This document shows positions 1-9,125 of a DNA stretch of 64,000 bases, in pieces (the stretch's first letter is position 1; every line of letters starts with the position of its first letter). The stretch is from the NCBI RefSeq assembly GCF_030053115.1, contig NZ_CP125619.1, positions 3,359,501-3,423,500 of the forward strand, read 5' to 3'. Below the pieces are notes generated by a model. That model saw only the letters and a program-made list of their open reading frames with translations. It was not told the origin of the DNA and searched no databases. Made by a program: the position numbers and the translations under genes. Source of the stretch: Pseudomonas svalbardensis. Its GTDB lineage: Bacteria > Pseudomonadota > Gammaproteobacteria > Pseudomonadales > Pseudomonadaceae.

Positions 1-1307
1 AGCGAGTGGTTGTACTGGGTCAGTTCGCTGCCGTTAAGCAAACCGTTGGCGGTCACGCTGTAAGTCACCTCCTTGCTCCCCCACCATGAGCCCGACTCCT
101 GACTAACCAGCGCGCCGATGTCGCGGGTCATGCTGATGCCGCCATAGGCATCACGCACGTACAGCGTGCCGTCGCCGTCGTTGGCAACGCTGAAGTTCTG
201 CAACGGCTTCTGCAATTCGAAGGTGTTGCTGCCCTTGCCGCCCAGCAGGAGGTTGTAGCCACCGTCATCGCGGAACCGGTCATTGCCATCGCGGCCTTCG
301 ATGAAGTCATTGCCGGCACCGCCCTTGAGCAGGTCGTTGCTGTCGGTGCCGATTATGAATGTGCTGCCGGTGTGAGGTTCGCCGCTGCGACCGAGGTCCT
401 CGACCCAGGTTTTGCCCCGGGACGCTTCCGCCAGGTTGGACACGATCAGCGTCGAGTCCTTGTCGGTGAGGTCGTAGAAACGCGAGTCGATCACCCGGTT
501 CAACCCGTCGGCATAACCCAGCGAGCCGTGAGCCGACCAGTTCAGCGGGTTGAGGATGCTGAACGGCACCAGGTTCTGCGAGGTGGACGCGTACTGGTCA
601 TTGAAGTTGACGATGTTGTTGGTCGCCGAGTCCTGGTGTCCGTCGTGCTTACCCAGGGAGCCGCTGCTAAACGTGGTGCCGTCGAGTGCCCGAAACACCG
701 GATCGTTTTCGTAGCCGATGTTCAGCACGTTGTTGCCGGTGGCGCTTTGGGTCGGCGAGGCGAACGCGATGTAGTTGGCCTCCTTGAAGAAACCGCCCCA
801 GTTGTTGCCACTCAGTTCGGCGAGGCTATTGACCCCTAAGCCGCCAAGACTGTGACCGCTGACCAGCACGTCCCTGGCGTTCAGGCCATGGGCGAGCGCA
901 AACGCGGCGACGTCCTTGAGCAAACTGTCGAAGGCGTTTTTCGCGTAGTTCGTCGCGTAATCCACCGGGCCGACAGCAGCCAGCAGGTTGTTTTTCATGT
1001 CGCCGAAGGTGTCGCTGTAACCCAGGCCGCCGGTGCCTCGGAAGGCAATGCCGATACCGATCAGCTTGCCCGCCGCATCGTACTTGCCGAGCACTTCGGC
1101 TTCGGCGCTGGTGAAGCCGTCCTTCTCGCCATAGAAGGTGCCTTGTGCACCGACCTTGCCTTGATAACCCAGCTGCGTGGCGCCAATCGGCACCCAACCG
1201 GTCGCCGGCAGTGGCTGACCGGTTGGCGTGTACGCATACAGCGTCAGCGCGATGGCATCGGAGTACAACGCCTTGCCGTCAGCATTTTTGTAATCAAACA
1301 GTCCCAT
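1..1307 (-). CDS. pueB: RTX lipase/polyurethanase, PueB-like (C-terminus cut by window edge)
   Basis: This is a family I.3 secreted lipase/polyesterase hydrolysing ester bonds of triglycerides and polyester polyurethane. The ATG at 1307 has an AGGAAG ribosome site 7 bases upstream; 435 codons are visible. The nucleophile motif GHSLGG gives Ser153. By spacing against the family, the other triad residues are Asp202 (in YENDPVF) and His260 (in SAHGSLG). Calcium-binding RTX nonapeptides (GGAGNDFIE and similar) begin near residue 330. There is no N-terminal signal peptide, as expected for type I export; the C-terminal signal lies outside the window. About 53 residues that the longer homologues carry before the conserved GYxGK segment, including the first lid, are absent. 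This suggests the shorter PueB type rather than PueA/TliA. It lies 23 bases after the upstream autotransporter gene and should be exported by AprDEF. Confidence 0.9.
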   Translation of the reverse strand, partial: MGLFDYKNADGKALYSDAIALTLYAYTPTGQPLPATGWVPIGATQLGYQGKVGAQGTFYGEKDGFTSAEAEVLGKYDAAGKLIGIGIAFRGTGGLGYSDTFGDMKNNLLAAVGPVDYATNYAKNAFDSLLKDVAAFALAHGLNARDVLVSGHSLGGLGVNSLAELSGNNWGGFFKEANYIAFASPTQSATGNNVLNIGYENDPVFRALDGTTFSSGSLGKHDGHQDSATNNIVNFNDQYASTSQNLVPFSILNPLNWSAHGSLGYADGLNRVIDSRFYDLTDKDSTLIVSNLAEASRGKTWVEDLGRSGEPHTGSTFIIGTDSNDLLKGGAGNDFIEGRDGNDRFRDDGGYNLLLGGKGSNTFELQKPLQNFSVANDGDGTLYVRDAYGGISMTRDIGALVSQESGSWWGSKEVTYSVTANGLLNGSELTQYNHS

Positions 1308-1330
1308 AGGTTTGCTTCCTTTGCGTCAAA

Positions 1331-4300
1331 TCAGAACTGCCAGTCGAGCGTCAGACCCACACCGTGGTCTTTCTCGCGGGAGCCGAGCAGTCCGTTGTAA
1401 TCCAGGCTCACACGCACATCCTGCGCCACCGCCAAACCGGCCCGCGCACCCACAACGGCGGCGTTGCGGTCCAGGGAAACGCTCTGCACGCTGAACGCGG
1501 TGTTGCCGTTGGCGAAGGCCAGATGATCTTCGGAACGGGTGTTGCTCAGGTTGTGCTGCCAGCCCAGCGTGCCGGACAGTTCCAGCTGCTGTTGGTCCGA
1601 CAGGGCAATCGCTTTGCTCGCCCGCAGACCGAGGGTCGAGAGCACGGCGTCGCGGTTGTCTTCGCCACCCTTAAGCGCCGCGGCATCACCTTTCTCGGTG
1701 AAGCTGTCGCTGTTCAGGTGCACGTAAGCCAGTTTGGCGAACGGTTCCAGCGCCAGCGGTTGCAGGTCCAGGCGATACGCCGCTTCGGTAAACAGTTGTG
1801 CGGTTGTCGCATCGCGTTTGGATTTCTGTTTACCGCTGACGTCGCCGAATTGCAGGTCACGCTTCACGTCGATGCGATGCCAGCTGTAAGCGCCGCCGAC
1901 GCTCAGAAGCAGTGCATCCATTTCATGGCCCAGATAGGCGCCCAAGTGGTAGCTATCGACGGAGGCTGACGAATGCGTCCCATCGCCCATGCTCAACGAA
2001 CTGTCGCTGTAACCGGTCACGAAACCCAGCCGTGTATATTCAGTGATCAGACCGTCGACACCGGCCAGCAAGCCGCCGATGGAGCTGTTGGAACTGGCGT
2101 TGTCATGCCCGCCATCGCTCTTGCCCCAAGCGCCGAGGACTTTGACCCAGGCGTTGCTGCGGTCATCGGTGGGTGCCGCAGCGTTGAACAGATCACGTTC
2201 ACGCAGGCGTTCGCCGACGGCATCGCGCAGGTAACGGCTGTCGTTAATCAGCAGCGTGCCGATCGCCGGATGAATTTCACCGGACAGTTGCTGGAAGGCT
2301 TGTTGCGCGACGGCCGCAGTCGGCGACAACAGCAAGGTTTCATAGAGCGGATTGCCCGCACCCAATTGCTCGGCAGCAGCGGCAACGGCGCGTTGATTCG
2401 GGGTTTGGCCGACGCTGGCGAAGGACGCTGCGGTGCGCTCTACCGCCAGTTGGATGCCATTGGCCGAGTAGCCGAGTGTGCCTCCGATGAACAGATAATC
2501 CGGGAGCACGGCGCCGAAACGCCCTTCGATCCCGCCGGCCGCTTGCAGAATGTTGTACTGGTTACCGAGCAAGGATTTCACTTCGCTGGTGGTCAGCAAG
2601 GTCGGGCTATTTTCCAGGGACAGGCTGACGGTAGCGCCGTCGATCACGGCTTTGCCGCCCGCCACGATCCGATCGCTGCTGGTCGGCGATAACTCCACGG
2701 CGTAGGTCGAGCCAGGCTCGAAGGTGACGTCGCCCGCCACTTGCAAGGTGCCGATGGAATTGCCTGGCGCTACGGTGCCACCGCTTTTAGCGGTCAATAC
2801 GCCGATGCGGCCATTACCGCCGAGGATCCCGCTGTCGTTGACGGTGACCGCCGAGAGCAGCGAGCCGTTGATTGCCAATCGGCCCTGATTGACCAGCGTC
2901 GGACCGGCGTAGGTGTTGGCGCCGGTCAGCACCAACGTGCCGATGCCCTGCTTGGTCAGGCCACCATGGCCGGAAATGTCGTTGCGCCACGTGTCGAGGC
3001 CGCAGTGCACGTCATTGCACACGCGTTGGGTCGGTTTGCCCGCGTCGATAATCGCGCCGATGCCTGGCAAATCCGCCACAAACTGGCTGGAACCATAGGC
3101 ACCCTGAATGCGGAACTCCTCGGGAATGTCTTGCTCGGTGACCAACATCGCCGGGCCATCGATGCCTTTGCGCAGGTTGATCATGCCCCAGCCATACAGC
3201 GAATCGACACCTGGCGCACCGAGGTCGGTGGCCGTGGTGCGCAACACGCTGGCGACCTGGGCGCCGGTCAAGTACGGGAAGCGTTCCATCAACACGGCCA
3301 TGGAACCGGCGACATGCGGCGCCGCCATCGAGGTGCCGTTGTAATTCTTGTAGCCGGTGGTCAGGTTGTCGGCGTTGGTACCGCTGATGATCGAGCTGTA
3401 GATCTTGCTGCCCGGTGCGGACACGCAAAAGCTGGCGGTGTAGCCGCAGCGTGAAGAGAAGGTGCTGATGTTGTAGAGGTCCGGGCTGTTGAGGTCCGGG
3501 TTTTTCTGCAACGCCGCCACGGTCACCCAGTTCGGCGCGATGTCCGGGACGAAATAGCCCAGACCTGCGATAGCGTCCGGGTTGTTGAGGTTGTAGTCGT
3601 TGCCGGCCGCGAAGATCGTCACGATACCGCTGCGGGCCGCCGCGATGGCGCCATCGTAGGCTCCGCCCGGTTTGGTCCCGAGCAACGGACGGATCTCGTT
3701 GAACTGCAATTGCGCGTCTTGCACGGTGAAATGCGGGTATGCGGGGTTGCGTCCGCCGAGGTCGAAGCGATCGGTGATGCCGATGCCCCAACTGTTGTTG
3801 ATGATCCGCGCGCCGCTGGCGATCAAGGCATCCCAACCGGCCTTGTAGACTGCGCCGTCGTTGCCGCGAATGATGCCGTCCTCCGGGCCCGGATCTCCGT
3901 TGTCCGCACTGATGATCTGAGAGCCAAACGCCACGCCATGCATCGGGCCGCCATCGCGACTGCCGGCAGCGATCCCGCCAACGTGGGTGCCGTGGGCACC
4001 CAGCTTGCCGTCGGAACCGATCGAGGGCGAACCGTCGTAGCGAAACGCATCGCCGGCTTTGACCGGGATGTACGGGTCGGTGTATTCGCGAATGCCGCTG
4101 GTGACCAGAGTGATTACTTTGTTCGGGCCGGAGAATTCCGGATGCGCGGCGTAGACCGGTTGGTCGAAGATCCCCAGCTTCACGCCTTTGCCGGTGTAAC
4201 CGGCGGCGTAGGCCTCTTGTGCGTTGACCGCTCCCAGCCCCCAATCGGCATTGAATTCAGTGCTGCGCCAACTGTTGGGATCGCCCGCTCTACCGTTTTC

Positions 4301-4378
4301 CACGTAAGGCGCCGCTTGCGCGGTACCGAGGCTGGCCAATGCGCAGAGCATGGCAAGGTTGTTGTACTTGTTATTCAT
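1331..4378 (-). CDS. Autotransporter subtilisin-like serine protease (second of two)
   Basis: Type Va secreted S8 protease of 1015 residues. An N-terminal signal peptide (about residues 1-24) ends near AQAA. The subtilase domain carries Asp72 (in GIFDQPV), His129 (AHGTHVGG) and Ser350 (GTSMAAPH). A passenger-associated repeat (LTGANTYAGPT, near residue 500) and a C-terminal beta-barrel of about 270 residues ending in WQF follow. Two cysteine pairs sit in the passenger. I chose the ATG at 4378 because the signal peptide starts there and an AAGGA lies upstream; an in-frame extension to 4429 is unlikely. The linker and barrel closely match the neighbouring autotransporter, while the protease domains differ more. 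Genes of this kind (called prtA/prtB) commonly sit between aprF and the lipase in P. fluorescens; which name fits this copy is not clear. Confidence 0.93.
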   Translation of the reverse strand: MNNKYNNLAMLCALASLGTAQAAPYVENGRAGDPNSWRSTEFNADWGLGAVNAQEAYAAGYTGKGVKLGIFDQPVYAAHPEFSGPNKVITLVTSGIREYTDPYIPVKAGDAFRYDGSPSIGSDGKLGAHGTHVGGIAAGSRDGGPMHGVAFGSQIISADNGDPGPEDGIIRGNDGAVYKAGWDALIASGARIINNSWGIGITDRFDLGGRNPAYPHFTVQDAQLQFNEIRPLLGTKPGGAYDGAIAAARSGIVTIFAAGNDYNLNNPDAIAGLGYFVPDIAPNWVTVAALQKNPDLNSPDLYNISTFSSRCGYTASFCVSAPGSKIYSSIISGTNADNLTTGYKNYNGTSMAAPHVAGSMAVLMERFPYLTGAQVASVLRTTATDLGAPGVDSLYGWGMINLRKGIDGPAMLVTEQDIPEEFRIQGAYGSSQFVADLPGIGAIIDAGKPTQRVCNDVHCGLDTWRNDISGHGGLTKQGIGTLVLTGANTYAGPTLVNQGRLAINGSLLSAVTVNDSGILGGNGRIGVLTAKSGGTVAPGNSIGTLQVAGDVTFEPGSTYAVELSPTSSDRIVAGGKAVIDGATVSLSLENSPTLLTTSEVKSLLGNQYNILQAAGGIEGRFGAVLPDYLFIGGTLGYSANGIQLAVERTAASFASVGQTPNQRAVAAAAEQLGAGNPLYETLLLSPTAAVAQQAFQQLSGEIHPAIGTLLINDSRYLRDAVGERLRERDLFNAAAPTDDRSNAWVKVLGAWGKSDGGHDNASSNSSIGGLLAGVDGLITEYTRLGFVTGYSDSSLSMGDGTHSSASVDSYHLGAYLGHEMDALLLSVGGAYSWHRIDVKRDLQFGDVSGKQKSKRDATTAQLFTEAAYRLDLQPLALEPFAKLAYVHLNSDSFTEKGDAAALKGGEDNRDAVLSTLGLRASKAIALSDQQQLELSGTLGWQHNLSNTRSEDHLAFANGNTAFSVQSVSLDRNAAVVGARAGLAVAQDVRVSLDYNGLLGSREKDHGVGLTLDWQF

Positions 4379-4458
4379 CCAGCTACCGTCCTTAGTTGTG
4401 TTGCCAAAATCCCTGTGCCTAGAAAGCACCCATTTTTATTTGTGAAACACGCCCCCCT

Positions 4459-4587
4459 GTAGCTGGCGAAGCCTGCGTCCGGCTGCGAAGCAGTCGTAAA
4501 CCCTGAATGCACGGTGTAACTGATGGACCGCAGCGTCTGATTTTGCGACTGCTTCGCAGCCGAACGCAGGCTTCGCCAACTGCTACA
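4459..4587. repeat. Inverted REP doublet, family A
   Basis: Two copies of a roughly 40-base palindromic element face each other (4459-4496 and 4546-4587). The shared core reads CTGCTTCGCAGCCG then AACGCAGGCTTCGCCA, with few differences. It fills the gap between the two autotransporter genes. A second doublet of the same family lies on the other side of the upstream autotransporter gene. Such doublets can fold into a long mRNA stem and may stabilise or separate transcript segments. Confidence 0.85.
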
Positions 4588-4598
4588 AGGGTTCTGCG

Positions 4599-7562
4599 TT
4601 AAAACTGCCAGTTGAGGCTGAGCCCTACGCCATGGCTTTTCTCGCGACTGGCCAGTTGGCCGGTGTAATCGAGGTTCAAGCGGATGTCCCGGCTCAGGGC
4701 CAGGCTGGCATGGGCGCCCACCAGTGCTGCATCGCGCACCATTGGCGAACTTTCCACCGAGAACGGCGTGCTGCCGCTGGCGAACGCCAGGTGCCCTTCA
4801 GAATCGGTATGGCTCAGGTTGTGCTGCCAGCCGAGGCTGCCGCTCAGGTCCAGTTTCTGCTGGCCGGACAGGTTCACGGTTTTCAATGCGCGCACGCCCA
4901 ACGTGCTGAGCACCGCGTCACGCGTGTCGCCACTGCTTTTCAGTGCGGCGGCGTCACCTTTCTCGGTGAAACCTTCGGTGTCGAGGTGCACGTAAGCCAG
5001 ATTCGCGAAGGGTTCGAGCGCCAGAGGTTGCAGGTTCAGGCGATACGCCGCTTCACCGAACACTTGGGTGGTCCCGGCATCGACCTTGGCTTTCTGTTTG
5101 GCGCTGACGTCGCCGTATTGCAGGTCACGTTTGACGTCGGCCCGATGCCAGCTGTAGGCACCGCCGGCACTCAGACGCCAGGCACCTGACTCGCGGCCGG
5201 CATAAGCACCCAGGTGATAGCTGTCGACCTTGGCCGATGAGTGAGTGCCCGAGCCCATGCTCACCGAGCTGTCGCTATAGCCGGTGACCAGGCCGATCCG
5301 GGTTTGCTCATCGAGCGCCCCGTCGACACCGGCGAGCAAGCCGCCAATCGAGGTGGTGTAACCGGCGGTGTCATGGCGCTCATCGGTCTTGCCCCAGGCG
5401 CCCAGCGCCTTGATCCAGCCATTGCTTTGAGTGCCTTGGGCGTCAACCAGTCGCTCGCCGACAGCATCACGCAGGTAGCGGCTGTCGTTGATCAGTACCG
5501 AACCCAGCGCCGGATAGATTTCCCCCGACAACTGCTGAAACGCCTGTTGGGCGGACGTCGCGGTGGGCGACAGCAGCAGGCTTTCGTAAACCGGATTGCC
5601 CGCCCCAAGCCCTTCAACGGCGGAGGCTACGGCGCGCTGGTTCGGCGTTTGGCCGAGGCTGGCGAAGGTCGTGTCGTTGCGCTCGATACTCAATTGAATG
5701 CCGGTGGCGGCGTAATCGAGGCTGCCACCAATGAACAGATAGTTGGGCAGCACCGCGCCGAACTGACCTTGAATACCGCCGGCCGCTTGCAGGATGTTGT
5801 ACTGATGACCGAGCAGGCTTTGCACTTGTTGAGTGCTGAGCAAGGTCGGGCTGTTTTCCAGTGACAGGCTGACGGTCGCGCCGCTGACCGTGGCCGTGCC
5901 GCCCGCGACGATCCGGTCACTCTCGGTCGGCGACAGCTCCACCTCGTAGGTCGAACCCGGCGCAAACGTGACGTCGCCGCTGACCTGCAAGGTGCCAATG
6001 GAATTGCCGGGTGCCACCGTAGCGCCGCGGTTGGCGGTCAGTGCACCGACGCGTCCCGACCCACCCAGCGTGCCGCTGTCATTGACGGTCACATTTGATG
6101 CCAGCGAACCGTTGACCGACAACAGACCGCCATTCACCGTGGTCGGCCCGCGATAAGTGCTGTTGCCGGTCAGCATCAGGCGTCCGACACCGGACTTGAT
6201 CAGGTTGCCTTCGTAGACCCGACTGGAGGCTGCGAGATCGCGGGCCGTGCCGATCGCATAGTCGGTCTGATCCTGCTGACTGGCACCAACCGGTACACCG
6301 TTCTCCCAACCTTTGCTCTTCAGTGTCTGTTGCCAGGCACTGTGTTCCGCCGCGTCTTCGCTCTGACGCTGAATCAGCGCCTTGTCGGTGATGTTGTTGC
6401 TCCAGACATCGCTCTGCCCTGCCCCCAGGTTTGCGTCGAAACGTCCGAGTAATTGCCCCGGCCCGTGCATCGCCCGTTCTAGGTTGGCGACGCCCCAGCC
6501 ATCACGGGTATTCGGCGCCTCGGTGATCGAACCGTCGAGTTGGGTGGCAGTGGTCAGCAGGGTTTCCAGCGCCTGCTGGTTGTTCATGTACGGATAGCGT
6601 TCCATCACCAGCGCCAAGGCACCGGTGGCATGCGGCGCGGACATGGAGGTGCCGGACTTGATCGCATAGCCAGCGCCGGGAATGGTGCTGTCGATCTTCG
6701 CGCCGGGCGTGGTGATGCACCAATACTTGGCGATCCCGCACTGGTTGTATTTCTGCTGGTTGCCTTGATCCAGCCCCGACACCGCCAGCCAGTGGCCTTC
6801 CAGGTCCGGCTCAAAATACGGCAAGGCAGAACGCACGCTGGCGTTGGGGTAACCGCTGTTACCGGCGCTGAACACGTTGATCACGCCGCGTCGGGAAACG
6901 TCTGCAGCCTCATCGAGCCAGGTGCCTTTGTTCCAGTGCTGGGCGTAGGCCGCATGCAGATCGTCGAGGGTCCGATAGCTGACACCCGGTGGTTGGCTGC
7001 CCCAGCTGTTGTTGATCGCTCGCACACCGGCATCCGCCAACGCGTTATAGACCGCTTTGAAGTAGCGTGGATCAGGGTTGGGGCCGAACAGGAAGCTGTC
7101 GTTCTTGTTGGTGTTGCCAACGTAGACCTGCGCGTTGTAGGCCACGCCGTGCATGCCCGAGCCATCGCGGGAAGCGCCGATGGTGCCGGCGACGTGCGTG
7201 CCATGGGAGTCGTTGTTGACGTTGAGTGTGCCATCGACATTGAACTGGGAGCCGTCAACGTAACGGCCGCTGGCGGTCACCGCGTGGTAACGGTCGGTGG
7301 CGAATTCGGGATGGGCAGCATCGAAGCCTGAATCGAGCTCGCCGATTTTCACGCCTTTGCCAGTGATGCCGGCGGCGTAGGCTTGATCGGCTTGCATGCG
7401 GGCGAGTCCCCAGTCGCGCTGGAACTCCGCCGAGCGCCAACTGGCGGCATCTCCAGGCACGCCGGTTTCCAGGTAAGCGGCTTGCACCGAGACGGGCATT
7501 GCTGACACCAGGAGTAATAGCGTGCCGACCGACATCGGCTTGATCTGTACGTCCATGTTCAT
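4599..7562 (-). CDS. Autotransporter subtilisin-like serine protease (first of two)
   Basis: Type Va S8 protease of 987 residues. Residues 1-29 form a signal peptide ending SVQAA. The triad is Asp77 (GELDSGFD), His120 (NDSHGTHVAG) and Ser306 (SGTSMSAPH). A passenger-associated repeat near residue 505 (LTGNSTYRGPTT) and a stretch LGGSGRVGALTAN precede the C-terminal autotransporter barrel, which ends NWQF. The start is set at the ATG at 7562, where the hydrophobic leader begins; an in-frame extension to 7673 would run through REP sequence and lacks a signal-like N-terminus. The gene is bounded on both sides by REP doublets of one family. It is probably co-transcribed from aprF, though the intervening REP doublet may lower read-through. 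Confidence 0.93.
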   Translation of the reverse strand: MNMDVQIKPMSVGTLLLLVSAMPVSVQAAYLETGVPGDAASWRSAEFQRDWGLARMQADQAYAAGITGKGVKIGELDSGFDAAHPEFATDRYHAVTASGRYVDGSQFNVDGTLNVNNDSHGTHVAGTIGASRDGSGMHGVAYNAQVYVGNTNKNDSFLFGPNPDPRYFKAVYNALADAGVRAINNSWGSQPPGVSYRTLDDLHAAYAQHWNKGTWLDEAADVSRRGVINVFSAGNSGYPNASVRSALPYFEPDLEGHWLAVSGLDQGNQQKYNQCGIAKYWCITTPGAKIDSTIPGAGYAIKSGTSMSAPHATGALALVMERYPYMNNQQALETLLTTATQLDGSITEAPNTRDGWGVANLERAMHGPGQLLGRFDANLGAGQSDVWSNNITDKALIQRQSEDAAEHSAWQQTLKSKGWENGVPVGASQQDQTDYAIGTARDLAASSRVYEGNLIKSGVGRLMLTGNSTYRGPTTVNGGLLSVNGSLASNVTVNDSGTLGGSGRVGALTANRGATVAPGNSIGTLQVSGDVTFAPGSTYEVELSPTESDRIVAGGTATVSGATVSLSLENSPTLLSTQQVQSLLGHQYNILQAAGGIQGQFGAVLPNYLFIGGSLDYAATGIQLSIERNDTTFASLGQTPNQRAVASAVEGLGAGNPVYESLLLSPTATSAQQAFQQLSGEIYPALGSVLINDSRYLRDAVGERLVDAQGTQSNGWIKALGAWGKTDERHDTAGYTTSIGGLLAGVDGALDEQTRIGLVTGYSDSSVSMGSGTHSSAKVDSYHLGAYAGRESGAWRLSAGGAYSWHRADVKRDLQYGDVSAKQKAKVDAGTTQVFGEAAYRLNLQPLALEPFANLAYVHLDTEGFTEKGDAAALKSSGDTRDAVLSTLGVRALKTVNLSGQQKLDLSGSLGWQHNLSHTDSEGHLAFASGSTPFSVESSPMVRDAALVGAHASLALSRDIRLNLDYTGQLASREKSHGVGLSLNWQF

Positions 7563-7630
7563 GACTACTCGCTTTTTTGGCGTTTTTAGAATTCTGGTTG
7601 CCCAAAACGGGCAGCAACGCATCTCCCTGC

Positions 7631-7750
7631 AGCAGCTGGCGCAGCCTGCGTTCGGCTGCGTAGCAGTCGCCATCCGGTCTATCTGACAAACCGTATTGTC
7701 AGGTTTTACGACTGCTTCGCAGCCGAACGCAGGCTTCGCCAGCTGCTACA
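7631..7750. repeat. Inverted REP doublet, family A (second)
   Basis: Copies at 7631-7669 and 7709-7750 face each other and match the 4459-4587 doublet. The right-hand copy is nearly identical to that at 4546-4587. It begins only 11 bases beyond the aprF stop codon. Confidence 0.85.
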
Positions 7751-7761
7751 GTTTTAACTCA

Positions 7762-9123
7762 TTAACTCCTCGGGCCTTGGCCGAACGCCTCGTCAACCCT
7801 GGCCAAATCCTGCTCATTCAACGTCCCGGCGTAGTAATGCAACTTGGTCCAGGCCATCAAGTAGTCGTAGCGTGCCTGTGCCAGATCGCGGCGGGTGGTA
7901 AATAGTTGTTGTTCGGCGTTCAGCGCATCGAGGTTGACGCGCTCACCGCCCAAAATGCTTTGCTTGGTCGAGACCACCAGCGCTTCGGCAGACTTCAGGG
8001 CTTTCTGATAAGCCCGCAGCTTGTTCACACCGGACAGGCAGGCGCTGAACTGGCGACGCAGTTCAATCAACGTTTCCCGGGTCTTGCCGTCCAGTTCGTA
8101 CTCGGCCTGCTCCATGGTGCGGCTGGCCTGACGCGTCGAGGCCGAAACCCCGCCGCCGGCGTACAGCGGCACGCTGACTTCGATGCCGATGGTGTTGGTG
8201 TCGTAACGCTGGTTGTAGGTGTTGCCGCTTTCCGACTCGTTCTGGCGCACCGAGGCGTAGGCACTGACTTTGGGCAGGTGTCCGGCGCGGTTGCGTTCGA
8301 CTTCATAACGCGCGACTTCCACGGCATGGCGCTGCGAAGCCAGATTCGGGTTGTTGGCCACGGCCATCTCGTGCCAGGTATCGTAATTGGCCGGCTGCAG
8401 GGTGAACGTCTGGAAACTCTGATCCAGCGGCGCCAAATCCCCGATGTCGATCGCCGGCACGCCAACCAGCGCGCCCAGCTCTCGTAACGACGCGTCCTGC
8501 TCATCACGGGCTTCGATTTCCTCGGCCGTGGCCAGTTCATAGCGGGACTCGGCCTCAAGGATGTCGGTGCGCGTGCCCTCGCCCTGTCGGAACATGTGTT
8601 CGTTCTGCTGGAACTGTTGCTCGAAAGCCTTTTTCTTGGCTTGCGCGATGTCGATCTGATCCTGAGCGAACAGCGCCTGGGTGTAACTCTCCAGCACCCG
8701 AACCAGTAATTCCTGGCTCTTGCCGCGAAAGGCTTCGTCGGCAAACAGCGATTGCGCCACGCCTTTGCGGTACGACGCGTAAGCCTCGTAGTCGAGCAGC
8801 GGTTGTTGCAGGGTCAGGGTCGAGCCGTAACTGCTGTAGTTGCGGTCATCAGTCCGGTTCTGCCCGCGCTCATTGAGGGCGGTGGCCTTGGAGGAGTTGC
8901 GCCCCTTGTTGTAGTTGTAACCGATCCTGGGCAACAGCCCGGCGCGGCCAATGACGCGGTTTTCAAGGCCGGCATCGCGTTCCTTGATGGCGCCGAGAAA
9001 CACCGGATCATTGCGCAATGCTTGTTCGTAGATGTCGAACGGCCCCATCGCCAGCACACTGTTGCAGGTCAGCAACGCCAGGGTCGCTGCGAGCATGGAA
9101 AGCTTATTCATACAGCGGAACAT
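7762..9123 (-). CDS. aprF: Type I secretion outer membrane protein AprF (TolC family)
   Basis: Outer membrane channel of the AprDEF type I exporter, 453 residues, the normal size for the family. The N-terminus is a signal peptide ending near NSVLA. Two long TolC-type repeats follow, rich in alpha-helical heptads (residues 80-240 and 280-430). I took the ATG at 9123, which has GAGGA 6 bases upstream, two bases after the aprE stop codon; an alternative ATG lies 12 bases on. It joins AprD and AprE to export AprA and, very probably, the neighbouring RTX lipase straight from cytoplasm to medium. Confidence 0.93.
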   Translation of the reverse strand: MFRCMNKLSMLAATLALLTCNSVLAMGPFDIYEQALRNDPVFLGAIKERDAGLENRVIGRAGLLPRIGYNYNKGRNSSKATALNERGQNRTDDRNYSSYGSTLTLQQPLLDYEAYASYRKGVAQSLFADEAFRGKSQELLVRVLESYTQALFAQDQIDIAQAKKKAFEQQFQQNEHMFRQGEGTRTDILEAESRYELATAEEIEARDEQDASLRELGALVGVPAIDIGDLAPLDQSFQTFTLQPANYDTWHEMAVANNPNLASQRHAVEVARYEVERNRAGHLPKVSAYASVRQNESESGNTYNQRYDTNTIGIEVSVPLYAGGGVSASTRQASRTMEQAEYELDGKTRETLIELRRQFSACLSGVNKLRAYQKALKSAEALVVSTKQSILGGERVNLDALNAEQQLFTTRRDLAQARYDYLMAWTKLHYYAGTLNEQDLARVDEAFGQGPRS

Positions 9124-9125
9124 CC

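Noticed and set aside
4459..4587. Inverted repeats around an autotransporter gene as ends of an insertion sequence
   Set aside because: No transposase frame lies between them, and the unit recurs as the typical Pseudomonas REP doublet without target-site duplications that I can see.
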